Source of the DNA: Patescibacteria group bacterium
GTDB lineage: Bacteria; Patescibacteriota; Minisyncoccia; Minisyncoccales; CG1-02-41-26
Assembly (NCBI GenBank): GCA_020148085.1
Contig: JAHCRD010000035.1
Span: 1 to 5,631, forward strand
Direction: 5' to 3'
Length of the DNA stretch: 5,631 nt
Within the stretch, counting starts at the first letter, position 1, and every line of letters begins with the position of its first letter. Shown here piece by piece: positions 1 to 3,960 of the stretch. A program made the translations under genes and the position numbers. Below the pieces are notes generated by a model. It worked only from the letters and a program-made list of their open reading frames with translations, searched no databases and was not told the origin of the DNA.

Positions 1-83
1 TTATCTATGCTATAGCTGGATTAGCAATTGCCCTGTTCGCTATGATTATTCCTGCAATAGTTAAGTTTATGATAGGGGTGTAA
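1..83 (+). CDS. 3' end of a small hydrophobic membrane protein, possibly pilin-like (partial)
   Basis: Only the last 26 codons are inside the window, read from base 3 to the TAA at 81-83. The visible tail is almost entirely apolar: a run rich in Ala, Ile, Leu and Gly with a Pro in the middle, one Lys near the end, and the terminal residues FMIGV. It therefore ends in a transmembrane helix with at most a very short tail. Such a C-terminus fits the small two-helix TrbC/VirB2-like pilin proteins common in candidate-phyla genomes, but 26 residues cannot establish a family, and any membrane protein ending in a helix would look the same. A strong hairpin with a T-run lies 47 bases after the stop and probably ends its transcript. 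The gene is intact at its 3' end; its start lies outside the window. Confidence 0.55.
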   Translation, partial: IYAIAGLAIALFAMIIPAIVKFMIGV

Positions 84-130
84 GGAAGTCCCATCTTCAT
101 ACAAAAATCCAAATTCGAAAATATTTCTAA

Positions 131-164
131 CCCTGAGGCAACTTAAAAGTTGCCTCAGGGTTTT
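131..164 (+). terminator. Strong intrinsic terminator (or pre-tRNA leader hairpin)
   Basis: The arms CCCTGAGGCAACTT (131-144) and AAGTTGCCTCAGGG (147-160) are perfectly complementary over 14 bp, with only AA between them, so in practice about 12-13 bp close a 4-6 base loop. Four T residues follow at 161-164. It lies downstream of the hydrophobic gene and would end that transcript. It is odd that tRNA-Leu starts at the very next base, leaving no room for a tRNA promoter after the hairpin. Some read-through, or a role in tRNA 5' processing, is possible. Confidence 0.8.
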
Positions 165-246
165 GCCGAGGTGGTGAAACTGGGAAACATGTAGGACTTA
201 GGATCCTATGGCGAAAGCCTTGTGGGTTCGAATCCCACCCTCGGCA
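165..246 (+). tRNA. tRNA-Leu, anticodon UAG
   Basis: A complete class II tRNA of 82 nt. The acceptor stem is GCCGAGG (165-171) with CCTCGGC (239-245) and discriminator A246. The D stem is GTG (174-176) with CAT (188-190). The anticodon stem is TAGGA (192-196) with TCCTA (204-208), enclosing a canonical 7-base loop with T33 and anticodon TAG at 199-201, followed by G37. A long variable arm GGC-GAAA-GCC (210-219) marks a leucine or serine type tRNA. The T arm is GTGGG, TTCGAAT, CCCAC. It reads CUA and, by wobble, other CUN leucine codons. The 3' CCA is not encoded and must be added enzymatically. Confidence 0.97.
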
Positions 247-260
247 TAATCTTAGCACCA

Positions 261-286
261 AAAAGCCGCCTCTTTGGCGGTTTTTT
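261..286. terminator. Bidirectional terminator between tRNA-Leu and hsp20
   Basis: CCGCC (266-270) pairs with GGCGG (276-280) around the loop TCTTT. The plus strand then carries six T residues (281-286), and five A residues at 260-264 give a T-run on the minus strand. The A and T runs can also pair and lengthen the stem. It sits 14 bases after tRNA-Leu and about 25 bases past the stop of the convergent hsp20 gene, so it can end both transcripts. Confidence 0.88.
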
Positions 287-293
287 GAATTTA

Positions 294-310
294 CAGAGAA
301 CAGTTCTCTG
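294..310. repeat. Short perfect inverted repeat after hsp20
   Basis: CAGAGAAC (294-301) and GTTCTCTG (303-310) are perfect complements around a single A. It begins one base beyond the hsp20 stop codon on the minus strand. No T-run follows, so it is unlikely to terminate by itself. It could protect the 3' end of the hsp20 mRNA or act with the stronger terminator at 261-286. Confidence 0.5.
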
Positions 311-311
311 A

Positions 312-815
312 TTATTCTGCTGTTTGGATGGTAATTTTCTTTTTCTTTACCCTTCTTACCCTTGGAATTTTAATAGTTAAAATTCCCTTGCCCAATGATG
401 CTTTAATTCTTGAAGTGTCAACGTCCTCTGGCAGGATTATCTGCCTTGAAAAAATCCCCCAGTAGCATTCTTGATAAAAATAATTTTTTTCTTTATCTTT
501 TTCTGGTTCTTTTCTTTCGCCTTTTATCACCAACATCTCATTTTCAATAGAGATATCTATGTCTTCTGACTCAACTCCAGCAATAGGAGCTTGGATGCAA
601 AATTCAGAATCTGTTTGATAAATATCAACTGCTAATTGACCTTCAGTCTTCAACCAGTCTGAGGCTTTTTTTGGAGCAGAGACAGGAATTTTTTTTGGCT
701 TTTCTTCTTTACCCAACTCCTTCTTCTTAACCTTTTCTTTCTTCGGGGGTTTAACTTTCTCCTTTTCTTCTTCAGCAATCCCTATATCTTTTTTGAGTTT
801 TTCGAAAAACGACAT
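312..815 (-). CDS. hsp20: Small heat shock protein, Hsp20/alpha-crystallin family
   Basis: Predicted cytosolic ATP-independent holding chaperone of 167 residues that binds unfolding proteins and hands them to ATP-dependent chaperones. The alpha-crystallin domain spans about residues 58-151. It opens with a strand like GQLAVDIYQTDSEF, has the APIAGVESEDIDISIEN and MLVIKGER strands, and ends with the family's G-x-L signature (G144, I145, L146). The C-terminal tail carries an I-x-I motif (I161-T162-I163), which in this family docks into a neighbouring subunit to build oligomers. The N-terminal arm (about 5-50) is unusual: almost entirely Lys/Glu with a few prolines rather than the hydrophobic arm typical of the family, so substrate binding or localisation may differ. 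The ATG at 813-815 has no Shine-Dalgarno motif. The gene stands alone downstream of a structured repeat element, with no CIRCE operator visible. Family assignment is secure. Confidence 0.95.
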   Translation of the reverse strand: MSFFEKLKKDIGIAEEEKEKVKPPKKEKVKKKELGKEEKPKKIPVSAPKKASDWLKTEGQLAVDIYQTDSEFCIQAPIAGVESEDIDISIENEMLVIKGERKEPEKDKEKNYFYQECYWGIFSRQIILPEDVDTSRIKASLGKGILTIKIPRVRRVKKKKITIQTAE

Positions 816-833
816 GTTAGAAATCGTTAATGA

Positions 834-852
834 ACGAATACGAAGTATTCGT
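834..852. repeat. Hairpin in the hsp20 5' leader
   Basis: ACGAATAC (834-841) and GTATTCGT (845-852) form a perfect 8-bp stem around GAA. A weaker complementarity with three mismatches extends it to 825-841 with 845-861. On the hsp20 strand the hairpin lies about 19-37 bases upstream of the ATG. With no Shine-Dalgarno sequence to mask, a ROSE-type thermometer role is not supported. It may equally be part of the local repeat family. Confidence 0.5.
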
Positions 853-867
853 GAATTTACGAGTTCT

Positions 868-1043
868 TACACCCCCCACTAACTTTGCCTCCAAGCTTGG
901 TGGCGGCGCACGATGGGCGAATAGCCCAGTCCGCCAAAGGCGGACAACACTATTCGTGTTGAGTGCGCCGCGAGGGTTAAACTTTATAAAACTATTATAA
1001 TTTACTTGTTATCCAATTGGATCGCAAAGTTAGTGGGGGGTAA
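868..1043. mobile_element. MITE-like palindromic element with 18-bp inverted ends
   Basis: The arms ACCCCCCACTAACTTTGC (871-888) and its exact reverse complement (1024-1041) bound about 135 bases with no credible gene. Just outside, the imperfect extensions TAC and TAA are followed by the 6-bp direct repeat AGTTCT on both sides (862-867 and 1044-1049), which looks like a target-site duplication. The interior has a GC-rich multi-hairpin core (903-971), palindromes CCAAGCTTGG (891-900) and ATCCAATTGGAT (1011-1022), and an AT-rich patch (about 976-1005) with TATAAT-like hexamers on both strands, one of which could help transcribe hsp20. It fills most of the 254-base gap between hsp20 and prsW. 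Composition differs sharply from the AT-rich surroundings. No transposase is nearby, so any mobility would depend on one supplied elsewhere. A host regulatory structure is the alternative. Confidence 0.5.
903..971. other. Structured core of the repeat element (closing stem plus three hairpins)
   Basis: GCGGCGCAC (903-911) pairs perfectly with GTGCGCCGC (963-971). Inside are three successive hairpins: GGGC/GCCC (915-927, loop GAATA), GTCCGCC/GGCGGAC (929-945, loop AAA), and AACAC/GTGTT (946-960, loop TATTC). The first and third loops are complementary, so CGAATAG (918-924) can instead pair with CTATTCG (950-956), turning the cloverleaf into one long rod. It lacks the T-loop and anticodon-arm geometry of a tRNA. 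Whether it acts as DNA or RNA is unknown. Confidence 0.6.
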
Positions 1044-1050
1044 AGTTCTG

Positions 1051-1086
1051 CCTACCAATCGCGCTTCACCTACGACTCGCGCTCTT
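1051..1086. repeat. Imperfect 18-bp tandem duplication at the prsW 3' end
   Basis: Two adjacent units, 1051-1068 and 1069-1086, both begin CCTAC and share TCGCGCT, matching at 13 of 18 positions. The stop codon of prsW (1070-1072) lies in the second unit, so the last residues of PrsW are written in repeat-like, GC-rich DNA. It lies eight bases beyond the inverted-repeat element and may be part of the same insertion. Confidence 0.45.
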
Positions 1087-1771
1087 GGGGCATCACTTTA
1101 CATACACTTTTCAACCTTTTTAGTTTTTTGAAACTGAAAGAAACAAAGAAAGCAAGAATTACTAAGATAATAATCGGCAAAATAAATCTTCCTAAATTCT
1201 CTATCCCCATTATAGACCAATTATATAACCCATGTAAAGCAAAAGCTATCCCCAAGCCAAGAATAAAGAATCTTCTTCTTTTTTCAATATGCAGAAGTGA
1301 TAAAGCCAAAAAATATCCCAAAGTTCCTGAACAAAGAGCATGCAAAAAGGTCGCGGAAACAAACCTCCACCCCATCACCTCCAAAGCTTTAACCGGAGTT
1401 AAAATCGGGTGGTAGTTGCTCAAAACCAAAATATTTTCTAAGCTGGCAAACCCCAAAGCAGAAATAATCATATAAATCAAAAGGTCTGGTGGTTCGTCCA
1501 ATTCAGGATTTCTGAAAACTCCAACTCTCACTACCAAATATTTCAAATACTCTTCTATTAAAGCTCCACCCAAAAAGATAACCAAGAGGGAACTGGAGAT
1601 TATCTTCTGGAAACCTTTTTCTAAAAAAATAGCGAAAAAAGCAGCCAACATTCCGAAAAGAAAGATTTTCAAAATCATCCGGTTCGATTCGGGATGAACA
1701 TCTTTTCTGAGATAAAAAAGAAGCCAGATAATACTCGGTAGAAAGCCGAAGAGATAAAGGAAATAAATCAT
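1070..1771 (-). CDS. prsW: PrsW-family intramembrane metalloprotease
   Basis: A polytopic membrane protein of 233 residues with about seven hydrophobic segments. It has the PrsW signatures in order: ALIEEYLKY with the EExxK motif (E73, E74, K77), DLLIYMIISALGFASLEN (96-113, with E112-N113), FVSATFLHALCSG with H144, and FALHGLYNW with H180 and N184. In the family these Glu and His residues sit in the membrane and form the likely metal-dependent active site. In Bacillus subtilis PrsW cuts the anti-sigma factor RsiW, but no anti-sigma or sigma gene is visible here, so the substrate is unknown. Length is normal. The tail after the last helix is basic, then ends in PQERES, encoded by repeat-like GC-rich DNA and possibly added when the neighbouring element arrived. 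The ATG is preceded by a heptamer-repeat tract and no Shine-Dalgarno motif. It lies 68 bases after valS on the same strand and could be its co-transcript. Confidence 0.9.
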   Translation of the reverse strand: MIYFLYLFGFLPSIIWLLFYLRKDVHPESNRMILKIFLFGMLAAFFAIFLEKGFQKIISSSLLVIFLGGALIEEYLKYLVVRVGVFRNPELDEPPDLLIYMIISALGFASLENILVLSNYHPILTPVKALEVMGWRFVSATFLHALCSGTLGYFLALSLLHIEKRRRFFILGLGIAFALHGLYNWSIMGIENLGRFILPIIILVILAFFVSFSFKKLKRLKSVCKVMPQERES

Positions 1772-1775
1772 TGTG

Positions 1776-1831
1776 AATTTCTAATGACTAATTTCTAATC
1801 AATGCCCAATGCTTAAATGTCTAATGTCTAA
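1776..1831. repeat. Intergenic heptamer tract between valS and prsW
   Basis: Eight successive 7-base units fill nearly the whole spacer, for example AATTTCT, AATGACT, AATTTCT and finally TGTCTAA twice in a row. Units drift in sequence but keep the 7-base phase. On the gene strand several contain TAG, so this version could not be read through as protein, unlike the related tracts inside tsaD and valS. It lies in the leader of prsW. Confidence 0.65.
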
Positions 1832-1839
1832 AATTTTGG

Positions 1840-3960
1840 TCATTTAGAGCCGGGCCAGCTCTCGACCATTAGGCATATCTTTTTATTTTTCAAAGGCAAT
1901 TTTTGATAAATTTCTTCAGTAATAAATGGCATAAAGGGATGGAGAAGCTTCATTGAAGTCAGTAAAACATAGATAAGAATGTTTGAAGTTTGCTCTTTGA
2001 GCTTTGGGTTCTGAAGTTGTTTTTTTGATTGTTCAATATAAAGGTCACAAAAATTATGCCAGAAAAAGTGATACAAAGTTTGAGCTACCTGACCAAACTT
2101 AAAGTTCTCTAAATCTTTTGTTGCTGATTTTATTGCTTGCTCAAGTGTTTTCAATATTTTCTTATCAGCCACAGTTAAATTTTTTATTTGCGTAAATCCG
2201 CCTGGTGAGCGGAGCGAGCTAAAATCCGCGTTAATCTGCGTAGGTTTGTTCGAAAGAACAAACCTAGTAGCGTTCCAAATCTTATTGCAGAATTTCTTCC
2301 CCATCAAAATAACTCCTTCATCAAAACAAATATCCTGAGAACCGGTTGTCTGCCAGATTAAACCAAACCGGGTAGCGTCAGTTCCATATTGTCTAATTAA
2401 ATCCATTGGATCTACCACATTTCCTAAAGATTTGCTCATTTTCTTTCCATATTTATCTAAGATAGTGGGATGGGTGTAGACATTGCGGAAAGGAATGTTG
2501 CTGGTAAATTCAATTCCTGAGAAAACCATTCTGGCAATCCAGAGATAGAAAATTTCTCTAGCGCTGGAGATAAGGTCAGTTGGATAATAATTTTTTAAAT
2601 CTTTTGTCCTCTTGGGCCAACCAAGAGTAGCAAATGGCCAGAGAGCTGAAGAGAACCAGGTATCCAAAACATCTTCTACTCCTTTGATTGGTATTTTGTG
2701 TCCCCACCAGATTTGTCTTGATATACACCAATCTCTTATTTGATCGAACCAGCTGAGATAAATTTTTTTTCGAGAAGGAGGAATGAATTTTATTTTATTT
2801 TTGCGGGCAACATCGATTGCTTTTTTGGCAAGTTTATCAATTTTTAAAAACCACTGCTTTGAAGGAATAATCTCAATTGTTGTGTCGCAGCGATAACATT
2901 TTGGAATTGATAACTCATAATTTTTTTCTTTTTCTAAAAAATTGAGTTTTTTTAAATCTTCAATTATTTTTTTCCGAGCCTCAGAGATCTTTAGTTCTTG
3001 ATAAGGTGGAGGAGCATTTTTGGTAATTTCCCCTTTCTCGTCAATTACCTGAATCATTTGAAGTTTGTGGCGAAGAGAGATTTCATAATCTTTTAAGTCA
3101 TGAGCAGGGGTTACTTTTACTGCCCCGGTTCCGAATTTTGGATCAACTAATCTATCAGCAATAATTGGAATTTCCCGATGTACTTGAGGTAAGATTACTT
3201 TTTTACCGATTAAGTTTTTATATCTTTTATCTTTTGGATTGACTGCCACCGCTGTATCTCCCAACATTGTTTCAGGTCTGGTCGTCGCCACCACAATGTA
3301 ATCAGTTTTGCGCTTTGCATTTTTAGCTTTGAGCTTATATTTGATATACCATAGCTTGCCTTTTTTCTCTTCATATTCAAGTTCCAAATCTGACAAACTG
3401 GTTTGACATCTCGAGCACCAATTAACTGGCCTTTCCCCCTGATAAATCCAACCCTTTTTCCAGTATTGCAGAAAAGCTTGTTCCACAGCCGTGATATAAT
3501 TTTTGTCCATGGTAAACCGAGTTCTTGACCAATCACAGCTACAGCCAAGTTTTTTTAATTGATCTAAAATAATGTTGCTGTATTTTTCTTTCCACTGCCA
3601 AATTCTTTTAATAAATTTTTCTCTGCCCAAGTCAAAGCGGGTTTTACCTTGTTTTTTAAGTTCTTTTTCGATGACAACCTGGGTGGCAATACCGGCATGG
3701 TCAAGTCCTGGCACCCAAAGTACTTTTTTGCCATTCATCCTTTCTTTTCTTACTAATGCATCAAGCAAGGTATTCTCCAGGGCATGACCCATATGAGCTT
3801 CTCCCGTAATATTAAGGGGAGCCATAGCAACCACAAATTTCTCTACCTTTTTCTTTTTCTCTCTGGGAAGTTTGTCGGGATTAAAAAATCCTGATTTTTC
3901 CCAGAGCTTGTAAATTTTTTGTTCAATAGTTTTTGGATTGTAGACTTTAGAAATAATCAT
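1840..3960 (-). CDS. valS: Valyl-tRNA synthetase, short form
   Basis: Class I synthetase that joins valine to tRNA-Val in the cytosol and edits mischarged threonine. Residues 46-61 hold the HIGH-type motif HMGH (56-59) in an APLNITG context where PPPNVTG is usual. The CP1 editing domain follows, with TTRPETMLGDTAVAV (226-240) and VTPAHDLKDYE (283-293), then SRQIWWGH, DVLDTWFSSALWP (430-442) and KMSKS (507-511). All core motifs are intact, so it should be active. At 706 residues it is well below the usual 860-950. It stops at about ESWPGSK, without the end of the anticodon-binding domain and the C-terminal coiled coil. The roughly 35-residue Cys-rich segment normally between GHKIP and EDVLDTW is also absent (about 421-429). 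Two heptamer-repeat loops (209-220 and 649-660) and a palindromic-repeat linker (about 568-595) lie inside. The start overlaps the tsaD stop as ATGA, implying coupled translation. The stop is TGA, with a TAG four codons on. Confidence 0.96.
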   Translation of the reverse strand: MIISKVYNPKTIEQKIYKLWEKSGFFNPDKLPREKKKKVEKFVVAMAPLNITGEAHMGHALENTLLDALVRKERMNGKKVLWVPGLDHAGIATQVVIEKELKKQGKTRFDLGREKFIKRIWQWKEKYSNIILDQLKKLGCSCDWSRTRFTMDKNYITAVEQAFLQYWKKGWIYQGERPVNWCSRCQTSLSDLELEYEEKKGKLWYIKYKLKAKNAKRKTDYIVVATTRPETMLGDTAVAVNPKDKRYKNLIGKKVILPQVHREIPIIADRLVDPKFGTGAVKVTPAHDLKDYEISLRHKLQMIQVIDEKGEITKNAPPPYQELKISEARKKIIEDLKKLNFLEKEKNYELSIPKCYRCDTTIEIIPSKQWFLKIDKLAKKAIDVARKNKIKFIPPSRKKIYLSWFDQIRDWCISRQIWWGHKIPIKGVEDVLDTWFSSALWPFATLGWPKRTKDLKNYYPTDLISSAREIFYLWIARMVFSGIEFTSNIPFRNVYTHPTILDKYGKKMSKSLGNVVDPMDLIRQYGTDATRFGLIWQTTGSQDICFDEGVILMGKKFCNKIWNATRFVLSNKPTQINADFSSLRSPGGFTQIKNLTVADKKILKTLEQAIKSATKDLENFKFGQVAQTLYHFFWHNFCDLYIEQSKKQLQNPKLKEQTSNILIYVLLTSMKLLHPFMPFITEEIYQKLPLKNKKICLMVESWPGSK
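1982..2016 (-). repeat. Heptamer array inside valS (second)
   Basis: Five 7-base units on the plus strand: TTTGAAG, TTTGCTC, TTTGAGC, TTTGGGT and TCTGAAG. They encode residues 649-660, LQNPKLKEQTSN, a hydrophilic loop between two helices of the anticodon-binding domain. The units share the 7-base phase and a TTTG start, with divergence that suggests an older array. Confidence 0.6.
2190..2266 (-). repeat. In-frame palindromic repeat forming a valS linker
   Basis: TAGGTTTGTTC (2241-2251) and GAACAAACCTA (2256-2266) make a perfect 11-bp stem with loop GAAA. Next to it, GCGTAAATCCGCC (2190-2202) and GCGTTAATCTGCG (2228-2240) are direct repeats with 3 of 13 mismatches, and AAATCCGC occurs twice (2194-2201 and 2222-2229). 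The stretch is more GC-rich than the gene around it. It encodes about residues 566-591, the linker between the conserved RFVL and ADKKIL helices, where ValRS sequences tolerate variation. It resembles in concept the Rickettsia palindromic elements that insert in frame in genes. Confidence 0.6.
3302..3336 (-). repeat. Heptamer array inside valS (first)
   Basis: Five 7-base units on the plus strand: TCAGTTT, TGCGCTT, TGCATTT, TTAGCTT and TGAGCTT. They encode residues 209-220, KLKAKNAKRKTD, a basic loop between the strand LWYIKY and the conserved IVVATTRPET of the editing domain. In other ValRS proteins this turn is short and not Lys-rich (from general knowledge of the family). Confidence 0.65.

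Noticed and set aside
834..861. RNA thermometer for hsp20
   Set aside because: The hairpin is about 19 bases from the start codon and there is no Shine-Dalgarno sequence for it to mask. A functional claim is unsupported.
903..971. Cloverleaf-like fold as a third tRNA
   Set aside because: It has no TTCRANY T-loop, no 7-base anticodon loop and no tRNA spacing. It is a nested palindrome in a repeat element.
871..1041. Integron attC site or IS200/IS605 end
   Set aside because: Integron core sites (GTTRRRY with its partner) are not present at the ends, and no integrase or Y1 transposase gene is near. Long perfect linear inverted repeats fit a MITE better.
1128..1415. Open reading frame of 95 codons on the plus strand
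   Set aside because: It lies wholly inside prsW on the opposite strand. The minus-strand frame has clear PrsW motifs and membrane segments, so this is a shadow frame.
1840..1842. TGA read as an amino acid, giving a longer ValRS
   Set aside because: Read-through meets TAG after three more codons, and TGA also ends tsaD at the right place, so TGA is a normal stop here.
3210..3787. Two further open frames, 3210-3548 (minus) and 3572-3787 (plus)
   Set aside because: Both lie inside valS in other frames and resemble no protein family. The ValRS frame there carries conserved motifs.
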